A model generated the notes under the pieces. The model did not search any database, had not been told where the DNA came from, and saw only the letters and a program-made list of their open reading frames with translations. 64,000 nt of DNA from Xanthoparmelia taractica (Eukaryota > Ascomycota > Lecanoromycetes > Lecanorales > Parmeliaceae): positions 62,001-126,000 of the forward strand of contig MU853185.1 of NCBI GenBank assembly GCA_033085395.1. The letters run 5' to 3'. Each line of letters starts with the position of its first letter. Position 1 is the first letter of the stretch. Positions 32,573 through 44,148 of this stretch are shown piece by piece. A program made the position numbers and the translations under genes.

Positions 32573-33521
32573 ATGAGCAATGAGGTGGCATCCCTACAAG
32601 CCGAGATCAACGAGTACAAACTACAGGTCAGTACCCTTAACCTCCGCCTGCACCATCACCCGCTAATCCCGATAATCTCGACAGCTCGAGACCGTTCAAT
32701 CAGGCTTACAAGCCGACCCAGACAATGCGGACCTGCAAGGACTCAAGACAGAGCTTGAAGAAGTCATTTCCCTCACCGAAAGCGCGATCGCAGAGCTAAA
32801 GCCAGCTTCAGCATCAGCACCGGCCAGGAAGTCATCGCCGCCACCAGTTAAGGAGAAATGGTCAAAGGAGAACCATCCTGCCTTCCAAGCGGGCTACCGG
32901 AAGCCAGCTGCGCCTCCGAGTCCGGTCGAGGAAACTCAAGCACCTACTACTTTCTCCGTGAATGACAATATTCTGGCGAAATGGAAGTCGGGAGACAAGG
33001 CCTTCTATCCTGCCAGGATTACATCCATCACCGGTTCATCAAGCAAGCCGGTCTACATTGTCACTTTCAAGAATTACTCCACAACCGAGACTCTGTCCGC
33101 TCACGAAATCAAACCGATCCCAAGCGACTCCAAGAAGCGAAAGGCTGATGGCCCTCCAGGAACACCCACCATACCATCAATACCCACCAACAGCAATGTC
33201 ATATCGGCCGCAGCGAATATTGACCCCACACTTGCAAGTCAGGCAAAAAAAGAGCCGAGCAAAGTCAGCGATGGACCGGTACGACCGGCGAAGGTCCCAC
33301 GCAAAGTAAAAGCAAACAAGGAATTGGAAGCGGGCAAGAACAAATGGCAAGACTTTAGTACAAAGGGCAAAATCGGAAAGGTTGCGAAGAAGGAGAGTAT
33401 GTTCAGAACACCAGAAGGTGTCAACGCGAGAGTTGGCTTCACTGGGTCCGGCCAGCAGATGAGGAAGGATCCTGGCCGGAGTCGACACATCTATCAGCAG
33501 GCAGGAGACGAGGAGGGGTGA
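32573..33521 (+). CDS. Splicing factor SPF30/SMNDC1-like, Tudor domain
   Basis: Spliceosome assembly factor whose Tudor domain binds symmetric dimethylarginine on Sm proteins. Two exons, 32573-32626 and 32685-33521, are separated by a 58-nt intron (GTCAGT donor, ACAG acceptor) and give 296 residues against 238 in human. The short first exon encodes an N-terminal helix (SLQAEINEYKLQ), continued after the intron by LETVQSGLQADPDNADLQGL and an acidic helix, as in SPF30. The Tudor domain covers about 110-165 (AKWKSGDKAFYPARITSI ... YIVTFKNYSTTETL). The C-terminal signature KKESMFRTPEGVNARVGF is conserved in the family. A Pro/Ser linker with NLS-like KKRKADG lies between. Confidence 0.9.
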
Positions 33522-36500
33522 TTTGGGCTTTGACGAATAATAATAAGGCTTGCATACTGAATGAATGGCGGTTGTGTGCCCGTGCTGACGAGATTTTGTT
33601 CAACCGGTTCTAGTACAGAAATCACACCAACGTGTTTGACATGATCAGACTGGAAGATGGTTCTCACTTTGGACCTTCTGGTTTGCCCACACCTCTTTCC
33701 TGTGTGCTGGCTAAGTTATGTGATCAACAGGGTTTTCAGGCGCGCAGTCCATCAGTGCTCTAATAGAAGATCTTGCACTTTTCCTTATTCCGTTAAGCAA
33801 ATTCATTATCTACCCCCACGTTTATTACGCAAGCTACTGTCCAGACTTCCTTCCTCCAGTCAGAGTCATGCAAATGAACATTGCGAATGTTACCTTGGAG
33901 TGATTGGTACTTGGAGGACGAGTGAGGGCGCAGACAGTGGGAATCACGCGAGTATAGCCTACTTCATAGTAATGGACCGACACTAAACAGCCTCTTGTTT
34001 CAGCCTTTCTCTCTGTCCTCAACCTCAATTCCATGACCTTATTCAATGTAATTGAGTTCCCTCATCTCCATCTCCGTCTTCTTCTCCATCAACTTGCAGC
34101 CTCTTGCCTCGTGCTTTGATCTTTCCTAGTTCAAATTCCCCCCTAATCCCTCCAAGAATGACATCAAATGCTAAATGTATTAAGACAACATCAAGATGCT
34201 CCTTAGTCACCCTTACGGAGGTCACATTCACGCTCGCTATTGTTAGAAATACCTGTGAAGGCTTCTCCGGCCGCAGTGAATCAGAGGTTTCCGCGCCCAT
34301 TTAATCCTTTTCTTCGCCAACGAGATCTTTTCTTTCTTCCCAAACATACGCAACATGTTCCAATTCAGGGAGTACCAGCACTAAAAATAGAGCCTGGGAG
34401 ATATAGGAAGTCAGCTTCCTCATTCCCTGATGTGCAGCTTAGAGTATCATCCAATTTTTACAATGTGTCGTCCTGAGCTATTCGACATCTTCTCCATCGT
34501 CAGTATTACATATATAATAATTGCTAGTCTCCTCAATTTTTCTCTTCTTCGCAACTCTTCAAGCCACTCGTGAGTGAGTGCTCCAGCTCCCAGATGCCGG
34601 CGTTGTTGCTGTGCGAACATGATTGCAGTACATCTCATCACACACAGTCACTCACAGATACAAGCAAGTACTTGTACATCCATATCTGCGCCAGAGGATC
34701 GCAGTGCTAACTACGAGGCAGTGGCCGATATCCCTGTAGGTCTTTCTTTTGTCGATTTGACGACGACTGCGTTCGAGGTATTCTGATCTCTTAGCGGAAA
34801 CGGCCTGATTCTCTGAGTCCACAGCCAAGACTTCACCAGAAAACTGATTGAGGAAGCCAAAGGTCGCGAGGCCGAAGCAAGAGACAGATGCCGATGGCTT
34901 CCATTCTTCCCCAGCTTCCTGAAGCAACGACTGACCCGGTCATCATAGGCAAATAATGCCGATGATAGCATAGTCATCGCTTGAGAGCAGCTGGGAAGAG
35001 TTCATTGTTGATTTCGCATTACAGATGGGACAGTCTCATTCTAGCCTGCCTCTGAGGCATCGTCTCAATTCATTATTTCATACTTTAGCCCAGAAATAAT
35101 ATGATCTTACTCTTTATACCAATTCGCTCACCTACGATCGGGCTATACAAACGGCTTCGAATTCTTCGAAATGAGCGAAATCCAGCTTGTCCTGAAGATT
35201 TGCAAGTATTCCAGCTTTCATTCTGTCATTATAGAAAGTTCTCTGAACGTCCGCAGTTGTTTTCTATGTGCATGGCGCCCAAAATATACTCAAAATTTCA
35301 CATGCCCGAAATATCCCTACCTCAGCAATTCAGGATTCAGATTCTATCAAGGAGGCTAAAATTAAACCTGCGCTACGTCAGTCGTTAAATCTTCCACATT
35401 GTTCGTTCCCTGAAGTAGCGCACTGAGCGAAGAGCCGGCCTTAGATATCCTTTTCATACTTATACCAACATGCAGGTCTCGTTCCCTTCTCAGATTCAGA
35501 CGTATCTGAGATGTGGTTGCACGGGGTCGCGAAATGCCGCGCGTGCAGAGGAGGCCGTTGTGTTCGTACTTTTGAACGCTGTGGACCAATGTAGCTACCT
35601 CATTTGTTTCGAAACATATGTCCGCGGGGAGATCAGAAATCCAATGTTATAGAAAATTAGGGTATACGATTTCGAGACGCTGGCGCCTATTAATGAGAGT
35701 TGAGTAGTCCTCCCGACTTGGGAAAATGACGGCAAGAGAAGCTTTTACCGAAGCTTCAAAAGCGGCATCCGTTGGTCACCACTCTCTTCTTCGGTGCTAA
35801 TTTCTCTATCATTTACCTCATTTACGCAATCAGCCCGTGTCGAGTGCTCTACCGAGATTGAAGGGCAAGTCACTACTTAAGCCTCTTCCTCTATACACTG
35901 ATGCTACAAAGTCAGCCGTAATGTATAATGCATACGTTGCTTCAAAATATTCAACATCCATTTCCTCTGCCTTATTTGCTTCCTGACTCTGAGGTGGGGA
36001 GCAAAGAAAATAGGAGACTTCAATGCCAGATGGCAATTACAGGTGGTGCAGCTCACGAAAAATTGCTAACCTTGGCGTATTTAGATCGATATTATGTATA
36101 AAAGGATCTGAGATGTCTGTTATGGCCTGGACAGCTGGCGCTTGATGATCCATTCTCAGCCTTGTTATTACGTGCCTACAAGATAGGCTATGAGGAGCCC
36201 AACAACATTCTACCCACACGAGTTAGCATACAATGGTGGCGCGAACTCAGCTTCACTGATCGGTAAGATAGCTCAGCTGTCTTCTTGATCTTCATACATT
36301 CGCAAAGCATACTACATACGAGCAATTCTCGCTTACCTGCGTTCATCGGTATCCTTGTCCTCACGACTCTTCTCTACTTGCATGCCAAATTCTCCAACGG
36401 CGCGCCTTCGTGCTTGGAACCAATTGACGTGCAGAAACCTTTACAACCATTTCCATCTCTTGCCCCATCGACTTTGAGAAATGCTGAAATTCACTTTGAT

Positions 36501-36752
36501 GTTGTCTCCTAATCTAATTGTGATTTACCATCTGACTTCGACATCCCCCAAGCACAATTAGACCAAACATTATTGCTGGCGTCGGCCAGTGCGATGAAAT
36601 GCTGCAGAGATATGTCAATGCTGGTTTGCCGTGGAATCACCACATCCACCGTTGGAAGGAGGTAAAAAAGGTGAAACTCCGAGACAAAACTTTTATCACG
36701 ATATTCATCGCCAATGTGTTAAACACATCGAAAGCTGCCGCACTCATTAGCT
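33522..36752. other. Gene-poor stretch, no supported gene
   Basis: 3.2 kb of moderate GC with scattered ORFs of 60-110 codons on both strands, none with a domain I recognise. An ORF at 36285-36512 begins with a possible membrane segment (FIGILVLTTLLYL) and one at 36599-36808 lies just upstream of the CCHC ORF. Neither is convincing. This begins the accessory-like part of the window. Confidence 0.35.
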
Positions 36753-37343
36753 ATGAGCAGGCTAGAGCGAGGAATTCTTCATGTCTTCATCAAACTCAAA
36801 GCCTATGACGTGTTCGTTCTATGGCCATCTGGGGAGACTGGGGCACTTCCTTCTGAGGTAATACGAAGGCAACTGCCTCCCCAACGAGGCGTTAAAAATT
36901 GCTACCTCTGTCGTAAGCCAGGACACAAAGCTGCCCAATGTGCTCAACCGACACGACTGCAAGAGAAAATTGCCGGGGCCGCTACCTTATGGGCTAGGAC
37001 ACTGGCAGCCCTCATTAGCAGCGAGTTGCTAGTCAACCTACCCCCACATGAAATTGGAAGAATGATACGCCCGCTGAGCGAAGCCCATAGTAAGACGCTT
37101 CAGAAGTCTGATTTGACAATCCAGGGCAAAGCCAAAGCCGAGTATGAGGAGCGCAGCCATCATGCCGAAGAGCGTAAGCAAGCCAAGCCGACGCTCTGGT
37201 TTAATTCATACTTTACCAAATTCCATAAGCTATGTGCCGCTACTGTTATCTCGGGTACTCTTGACTTTGCTAAAAGGTATCACCTCGACTTGACGGACGA
37301 CGACATGCGCAATGACAAAGATTGTCACGGCCAGGACAGGTAA
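36753..37343 (+). CDS. Hypothetical protein with one CCHC zinc knuckle
   Basis: A 196-residue ORF carrying CYLCRKPGHKAAQC at residues 50-63. This is a perfect C-x2-C-x4-H-x4-C zinc knuckle, as in retroelement Gag proteins and some cellular RNA-binding proteins. Downstream the protein is Ala/Leu-rich, then Lys/Glu-rich (GKAKAEYEERSHHAEERKQ). A preceding frame (36599-36808) ends just past the start and could be its 5' part after a frameshift. No polymerase or protease domain follows in the next kilobases. It could be a Gag-like remnant of a retroelement or an orphan nucleic-acid-binding gene; I cannot decide which. Whether it is expressed is unknown. Confidence 0.45.
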   Translation: MSRLERGILHVFIKLKAYDVFVLWPSGETGALPSEVIRRQLPPQRGVKNCYLCRKPGHKAAQCAQPTRLQEKIAGAATLWARTLAALISSELLVNLPPHEIGRMIRPLSEAHSKTLQKSDLTIQGKAKAEYEERSHHAEERKQAKPTLWFNSYFTKFHKLCAATVISGTLDFAKRYHLDLTDDDMRNDKDCHGQDR

Positions 37344-39312
37344 TCATCAAGACAGCCGTTCTACAAACTGCTGGCTCTTCAACTACACTCTGAGTCTCCG
37401 ACGCGCCGTCTGCAACACTTCCCGGCAAGTCTAAGCAGCGAACTCACTTGGATTAAACACTACGTCGTGTATACAAGACCAGCGTGGGTTGGCGGCCACT
37501 GCTGGCCCTAAGAGGATTCGCTCGCAAACGCTGACTGTCTATTCAGGACTTGGTGATTCAATTAACCGATCCATCGGTGCCCGATAACAAAAGCCGGTCT
37601 ACTTGAAGAATGGCCTCGTCGATGGGACTGTGGAAATTCTTCCTCGAGGGAGGCTCAACCAGAGCGCCACTCGACTTCTTCGGTATCAAGAACACAATCA
37701 GTGACTGATCTCTACCACCAAAAGTTGGTGCAGCATCGTTCAGCCTCTTGGAAGCAGGATCTTCACCTAGAATATCTCGCAAAGGATATCTTTGTCTTCC
37801 TGCGGCCCATGAATGAGTCTGCATATGATGCGTTTCCTTTCGCAGTGGACAGAACGATAAAAATCCAGATACTTATTTGCATGGCCTAGAGACTTCCCCA
37901 AACTGCTGTCCACGATACGCGCCTTCTATCAAGACAGCTTCGCTGAGCACCTTCTTGTCTAGTCATCCTCCGATTCAGCACCTTAAGAGGCTTAACAAGT
38001 CCAAGACCTCAAGCAAAACTCCCCCGAGGTCTGAGACAACCAATCGCACTCAGGGTCACGAAAGGACACAAGATGTCGGAAGCCCAGACCCTAGAGACAA
38101 AACTGAAGGCGCGGTGCTCGCCTGGATTTGAACATGCAAAGAGTTCAGAGTCTGGAAGCTTGTCGATGAATGTTGCTAGTAAGTGACTGTCAATTGAATC
38201 GCCGCGATCTGTACTGGAATTATTTAGGGCCATCAGAGCCCCCAACATAGCAGAAGCATGAGACATTTTTTTGGTGTACTCAGTACAGCCTTCATTATAC
38301 GCCTTATCATTTCTAAATCTCAGCAATCGTGCCAAAACTCTCACTACCCGCTATGGCGGTGTGAAAGAGCTAATGATCTTTGCATACTTTACCACAAGCT
38401 TGAACCGATAACCGCCATACCTCATTCAAGTCGGCCCTAGAAAGTCATCAAGTACACCTCAAAGAGTTCATACGTACAGGACTGTCTAGGATACCTCTTG
38501 AAGAGCGATCGCTTGATTGAGAATTAAGGAGTCACATTAGAAACCAACAGCGATGACCCAAAGCGCATCCTATGTCTTCCAGAATCCTGATCGCTACTGC
38601 TTTGGCTCGTCTTCAGCATGCTGTGCGCTCCCTTGATTAGGTACGCTCTACGCAAAGCTTTCAGCAACCTCATGGCTTCAGTAATGACTACACGTCTTGC
38701 AACGGAATTTGCTTGGCCTTTCCTCCGTGAGTGAGTGAACACGATTGTTGGATCATTGAGCAATAAGTTGAGTGACACAATTTAAAGCCTACTATATTTT
38801 GCAGAATATTCACGGATACAACATTATCTACCAGATAAGATCTGATCAGCTGCAGGCAAATGTTCGACTGCCGGCAGGTTGCTATGAAGTCTCATGAGAA
38901 AGGAGGTATTGGTCTTCACGAAGCAGCTTTGCTTCTCGAACATACCCCAACAGAACAACAACACAGCTTGACTTATAACAATTTATTCTATCAAAGAAGC
39001 AGTTGATTCGTAAGGAGACTTGGTGAGTAGAGAGACCAGGTTAATAGGGAGACCACCTCATATCATTAGTGAACAGCGCCGCCATCTGCCGCTACTTTAA
39101 CACCCCCGGGGCAAGCACTTGCTTACGCTTACCATTGTGGCCTAGCATTATCGACCAAGGTTATTATGATAAAAGGGAGCGCGGGCGCGGAGAGGAAGCC
39201 ACTTATCGGCATGATGGTCTCAGTGAGTGTATGACCCCACACTGTCGATGAAAGAAGAGGCAGGAAACTCGAAGCAAGAATGCTTGGAGGAACGCTGCAC
39301 ATCGAGCCAATT
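37344..39312. other. Gene-poor stretch, no supported gene
   Basis: About 2 kb. Overlapping ORFs of 60-111 codons on both strands have no recognisable domain. No repeat longer than a few tens of bases was seen by eye. Confidence 0.35.
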
Positions 39313-39902
39313 TTATGTCCAGGTCCACCAAGATTCCGTCTCAAGTAAGCGTAATCCAGCAATTCCAATGTCAGGCTGCCCAGCGGCACTGATGCCTCTC
39401 CGCCATAGCTTGAGCGCTCCATCAATCGAATCCGCAATGTCGGTGAAATCGATGTCGCAATGGATGTAATACTCAAGATACAGAGCGCAAATCTCACCAC
39501 ACCCTCCATCATCCAGCGACGCCAACCTGGCCATTCGCGGACTACACCCGGAGATAACGTTCATTCGCACCTCGACCCAGCCTCCAGTCGCACCCTAGCT
39601 CACACGGTACAGCTGTTCGCGCTCGTCACAAGTCTCCAAACCATCAGCGACGTTGATCGCGCGCCACAAGCCGTACATCAGATCTTCCGCAGCCTTGGTT
39701 AACCTGTCCTCGTTTCCTCGGGCTTATCAGTAAGACTGAATTGTGACAAACAAAGGATAAAGAAGACATACGAGGAAATGATATATGGCAACAGTCCGAC
39801 TTGGCTGAAACATCAAATATACACTACCACTACTACTTCTTGCGTTATCTCTTTCTGCGCACGACTTTGTAGTAGATGTACAAGATCATGGAGACGCTCC
39901 AT
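39313..39902 (-). pseudogene. Decayed two-exon gene of unknown family
   Basis: A coherent minus-strand frame begins at an ATG at 39902 (MERLHDLVHLLQSRAQKE, coiled-coil-like). It meets TGA at 39815-39813, continues in the same frame to a plausible intron at 39771-39704 (GTATGT donor, TTACTGATAAG branch region, CAG acceptor), and resumes in phase as LTKAAEDLMYGLWRAINVAD. A second stop, TAG at 39597-39595, follows, and the frame then runs on to 39313, ending TESWWTWT. The preserved intron and compositionally ordinary protein on both sides of the stops suggest a formerly functional gene. The aligned part includes ARLASLDDGGCGEICALYLE and RLLETESWWTWT. I do not recognise the family. Confidence 0.5.
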
Positions 39903-41774
39903 AATCTGCATGATCAAGTTTCAAATCAATTCACGATGCGGAGGTGCTTGGCAAAAGTTTTACTGGCCACCTAGGTACAAGCACATCTTCACATTCTGCC
40001 ATTCTTTGCCCCATGTGATAACTGATAAGGACCCTTGAGGCCAACAAAACAATTGTTGCCGGTGTCTTCAAGTTGCTGGCTTATTCGCCTTCTATCAATA
40101 ACATCCGCAAACAACACCCATTGCTAATCGCGGAGCGCGATTCATTGGGATTTGCGTTGACTATTTACCGAGTGAACTCTTTTACTGACCTTACATTGGC
40201 GGAGGCATACCATTTGTTCTAAAACATTAGTTCAAAAGCTCTTGGTCGTCGAGAGATGGATGAGGCCGCGGTAGGAGATGAACAAACGGTGAACGCATTG
40301 TTGTTTGCCTTACGCTTTATCATTACTGCTACAATAGTTTTTCCCCTATACTGGCTGACTTGCAGAGAGAAACACTGCTGTGCTGTAGAAGAATATCCGA
40401 TACGTTGCTAAGACAGACGGCCATCTACGCAAAGAAGATGATCAAAATATTGTTTCGATCGAGGTGGGAACGGGTCCATGGCTATTTCTAGGAAGATTGG
40501 TTCCGTGCATTCACCCTGCTCCTTTTTCATTGGCGCAAGGCCGGAAGAATCAGTACCGAAAGTGAGGCGTGCGGCCATGCGGGCGCATCCTAAAGCATTA
40601 TGTTCATGGTCGGAAAGAGAGAGGACGACGATTCCATTCGAGTCCAAGAAAGCGCCCAAATTGCATTATAAACCCTCGCACAACAGATTCAATTGTCATT
40701 TGGTTGGAAAAAAATACGTTTTCCATCGCCAGAAATGTTTTGGCTTCAGACTCTTGTAATGTTGTGTTGTCTAGAAAGATGTCCAATTTGTTGCCAAGTC
40801 AGATGAGCGCCTTCGAATAACAGACGTCGGGATGTCGTTGCGATCGGGACGAGATCTGGAAAGAGAGACGGCAAAGTTCTCATTTAAGTCCAAGAGAGTG
40901 CCCAAATGGCATGTGGATCTGGCTTTCACATCTAGTCGGATGATCCGGAAGAGAAAGTTGACTCTATGCTATACCCTTCTCCTCCCTTTCGAGGCCGAGG
41001 ACGAAATTTAGCTAACCATTCCAATTTTCATCTGGATGCATAATATGGACAACCAAAAGTCAGTCGATCTGAAGATGATAGACTGCTTGCTAATGTACGA
41101 GTATGGTCCAATCAGACATGTCGCAAGTCTATCACCTTGCTTCCAGAAAGGAAAAGACAAAATTGGTGATCGTACATTGAGGCGAGAGAGATTTCTTCAA
41201 AGACATGGCTATGAGTCATCCGGGCCAGTTGATGTGCAGATGGAAAGCCTCTTGTCTTCTGGAACGATTATGGTGAGATCTCAAAGTTACGCCACAACAC
41301 GGGCTCCTCCTTTCTCTAATCTTTGAGCCTCTAGCCGTTTCTGCAACCGGGGATATTCAAAATGCTTGGTCACGAAGAAGCAAAAAGCTGACCTGGCATT
41401 TAACATTGTTCTCAACGCCCGCTATCATCATCGTGTGTTGTACGAGCGAATTAAGGGTGATGCGTTTGTCGATAGTGCTGAATTCTTTCAGAGCATGGGG
41501 ATTGTCTGATTCTAAATTCAAGCTTGATCCAGTACGCTGGTTTTGTGGTACCACTGAGAGAAAAGAGCGAACATCGAGAAGAGTATCTGCAGATTGCTCA
41601 AAAGAGCAGCTCGCTTGGTTTGTCTTATTCTCAGTGGCCTCTTAGAGGAATTACGCTCCCACAGAAGGAAAACAGCACCAGACTTACCGCCCCTGCTGTG
41701 GTGCCTGCTGCTGCCGTGGTGGCGCCTGCGCTACCGGTCGTTGGTGAGCATTCAATCATGCTCTAAAGAGGTGC
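39903..41774. other. Gene-poor stretch with an internal duplication
   Basis: Apart from the 55-bp repeat at 40612/40858, no feature is supported. ORFs of 60-96 codons (for example 41036-41326 plus and 40408-40659 minus) resemble nothing known. Confidence 0.35.
40612..40912. repeat. Diverged 55-bp direct repeat, 246-bp offset
   Basis: 40612-40666 and 40858-40912 align without gaps at about 43 of 55 positions. Both begin GGAAAGAGAG and share GTCCAAGA(A/G)A and GCCCAAAT. On the minus strand both encode similar peptides (CNLGAFLDSNG and CHLGTLLDLNE) followed by VLSLS or AVSLS. This suggests a duplicated short protein motif in a decayed gene. Confidence 0.55.
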
Positions 41775-42122
41775 TTGGCTAATGAAGGAGATAGTCCCCG
41801 CCCCCCTCCTCATCAATCCCGATATGGCTTGACTGCGAGAGAGAGAGGTGATATGTTGCTGAAGGATTGCGCTAACATATGCGTAGCTGCTTGTCTCCGT
41901 TGCGTCCGGGCGCTGCGCGAAGACCCCTCGGCGGTCTGCATCACTCCGCCTGCTGGCTCACGCCAGCGTAAGTGCGAGCGATATTCCGCTAGAGGGCACC
42001 CCTGCGTGGCGGACCCCTCCCCCACCACCACCAAGCTGCTATGCGTGCTGCTGCTGCTGCTGCTGCTGCTGCTGCACCCGTTGATCGGGCCCTCTGGGCA
42101 TGGGACAGTGAGTTGTCCTTGA
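41775..42122 (+). pseudogene. Cys-rich zinc-cluster-like ORF with an expanded Leu tract, probably degraded
   Basis: A GC-rich island (about 41.78-42.23 kb) inside low-GC relic sequence carries a 115-codon frame without an ATG at its start. The first in-frame ATG is in RERGDMLLKD. The peptide CVAACLRCVRALREDPSAVC, followed by CITPPAGSRQRKCERYSARG and HPC, has the spacing of Cys-rich, zinc-cluster-like domains in many fungal hypothetical proteins. The position expected to be Cys in KCER(C) is Tyr here. It is followed by nine or ten Leu encoded by a CTG repeat. Loss of a ligand, no start and no continuation suggest decay. Confidence 0.35.
42047..42075. repeat. GCT/CTG trinucleotide repeat
   Basis: 29 bp of pure (GCT)9GC. 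Depending on frame it encodes poly-Leu (plus), poly-Ala (plus or minus) or poly-Ser/Gln, and it accounts for several spurious ORFs here on both strands. Confidence 0.9.
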
Positions 42123-43561
42123 GTCGCAGTTGCCATGATCTAGCTAACAGAGGTAGCCGCGCTGCGTGCCGCCGCTGCCTCTGCTGCTCCCCCTGCTCCC
42201 CCCCTCGCCAACCTTCTCTTGCGCCTCGCAAAGTACAAAAGACATGATGTTTTCTATTCCCAATATCATCGGTCCTATATATCAAGCAGAGTGTAGAATC
42301 TTCCCTCGAAACTGAATCTACGACTTATTCTTTACTATTTCAAATGCTTCTGAGTGCAACTGACATGGAACATCATTAGACTTTGGGCAAAGGCGCTAAG
42401 TCTGAGAATAGCGCAACGCGAGACGTAGACGTCCTGCTTGCAGACCTAAAGGACAAGCTCCGTGCCGAATACTTGGGTCTTTTCCATATTTTCCTTCGCC
42501 CGTATAAAGTCTCTGGCTCTTGACTTTTTACATCTGGCCATCCGTACGTATTAGATGGCGAAGTCTGCAATTCTGCAGCTCTAGAGACTGGACTCGTGCT
42601 AGCAACATCACTCTGGCTGTACATAGCCACGGTGGATCCTGAGAACCATGGCGTTCGTTTGCGTCTTGACAAGCATCTACACTACCACATTGGTGGAGGT
42701 ACACCAAAGAATCAGGATCAGACATCACACCGTGGACGACCTATCGGCTGTCGAAGTGGACCGCGCTCTCACTGCCATGCAGCGAGCGGAGAACCGGTTT
42801 GGGGGTCCCAAGAAGCCGAATGCCTTGTCGATCGAAATTGAGAAAGCCACGACTCTTCGGGGCATCAATAGCACTCTGACGGGTATCTACGATGTCTGAG
42901 TTCGCTCACGTAAAAACTAACGCATCACACGTGTAGACGTGCTAACCCTGCAGTTTTTGAAAATGCTCAACTGCCGCCACTGGACCCCAAAATTTCCCGC
43001 CCCCTTCGTCGTCGTCTGGCTCGGGCTCGGACCCGAGCTCATCGGGGGGAGAAGATGAGGATGAAGATGAAGAGATGGAGCATGAGGAAGAGGAAGATGA
43101 TGAGAACCGACCTTTGCGATCATCATAAACGCTGTAAGCAAGTTATGAAGCATTATGGTAATGGTCGAGTGTGGACAATGATAAAGGTCGAACCTTGATT
43201 TAAAAACATCGGCTCAAGCACTCCAGAAGACACCAACAAACTGAGGACTCGCAAGATTTCGGTCCCAAGCAGAGAGGAGTCCTACCCTCACGGATCTCAT
43301 TCCAAGCTTGCAAGGAGAGCGATGGATGGTACTTACGGAAACTTGGAAACTCAATCTATGGAGCCCTTTGAAGCTAATGGATTTGATCCCTGTGACTCAT
43401 GAATAACAACTAGTCTCTCTGGGTATCAACACCTTATGCGGGCACTTCGACAAGCGAAATGCGCTTATGAGTGAGGACGTGGTTCGAATTCATTCTTGGT
43501 ATAAAGGAACAGCAGTACGGCGTTCAATCAAGCAGAAATGGGACAATAGCTCTGTGCATAA
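42123..43561. other. Gene-poor stretch, no supported gene
   Basis: ORFs on both strands at 42376-42899 overlap each other and show no known domain. A C-terminal fragment at 42648-42899 (VEVDRALTAMQRAENRFGG) looks protein-like but is isolated. An acidic (E/D/K-rich) coding-like run occurs near 43055-43110. Confidence 0.35.
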
Positions 43562-43846
43562 CCTTTCAGCGTTATCGGCTCCTTGCTTTTGGATGTTGAA
43601 GGCAAGAGCAACCTTTGCGAAAGGTACCTGAATCACTGGTACAGTTACGCGTTACTTACAGTCCAAGAGCTAATAGTCGACATGTTCGCGAATGACATCC
43701 ATATTGTCGGCGTAACCGTTTGCGGGCGTTTTGTCTCGGTCGATTATTCTGATGCGCCTCCATCACCGTATGTTGGCACCGACGTACTTACTCGCGACGA
43801 AGAGGATGGGTTGATCGGTACCTTTGGGAAGAGGAAGTGGTCATAG
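43562..43846 (+). pseudogene. Truncated copy of a small unknown gene family (paralogue of 61.8 kb)
   Basis: Right after an in-frame TAA (43559-43561) the frame reads FSVIGSLLLDVEGKSNLCER then YLNHWYSYALLTVQELIVDM, and runs to TAG at 43844-43846. It has no ATG before the conserved part. It aligns without gaps with the minus-strand ORF at 61800-62051: shared residues include GSLL, E-x2-S-x-L, RY-x-NH-x-Y-x-Y, LLTVQEL and M-x-A-x2-I. The downstream ~45 residues (VTVCGRFVSVDYSDAPP onward) are not in the other copy. The family is unknown to me. Two copies in 20 kb suggest a dispersed accessory family or an unrecognised element. Confidence 0.5.
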
Positions 43847-44148
43847 TAGATATCACATCAGGACCGAACGGGTACAGGGAGTAAACTGCGCTTGATAATG
43901 GCTTCTTCGCGATCTTAGGCAACGTTCTTAGGGACAAATAACACCGGATCCTTGGGGTGAATGAAATATCTGTTGGTCAAAAAGATTTCAGCCTACGTCA
44001 AAACTTACAGACTTATTCAGTCGTATCGAGCAAGATATAATAACGAGATCAGCTGAAATTGTGTAAATGCACGAGGCTACGAAATCCTTAGCAAGGATTT
44101 CTTCCGCCAGACAAGGACAAGGCCGTTGAGAGTGCTGATGATTGGAAC
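43847..44148. other. Spacer, no gene seen
   Basis: About 300 bp between the truncated paralogue and the next ORF. Nothing recognisable. Confidence 0.4.

Noticed and set aside
41989..42285. Minus-strand ORF with poly-Ala and WWWW
   Set aside because: Its length comes from the GCT repeat and GC-rich sequence. No conserved segment is present.
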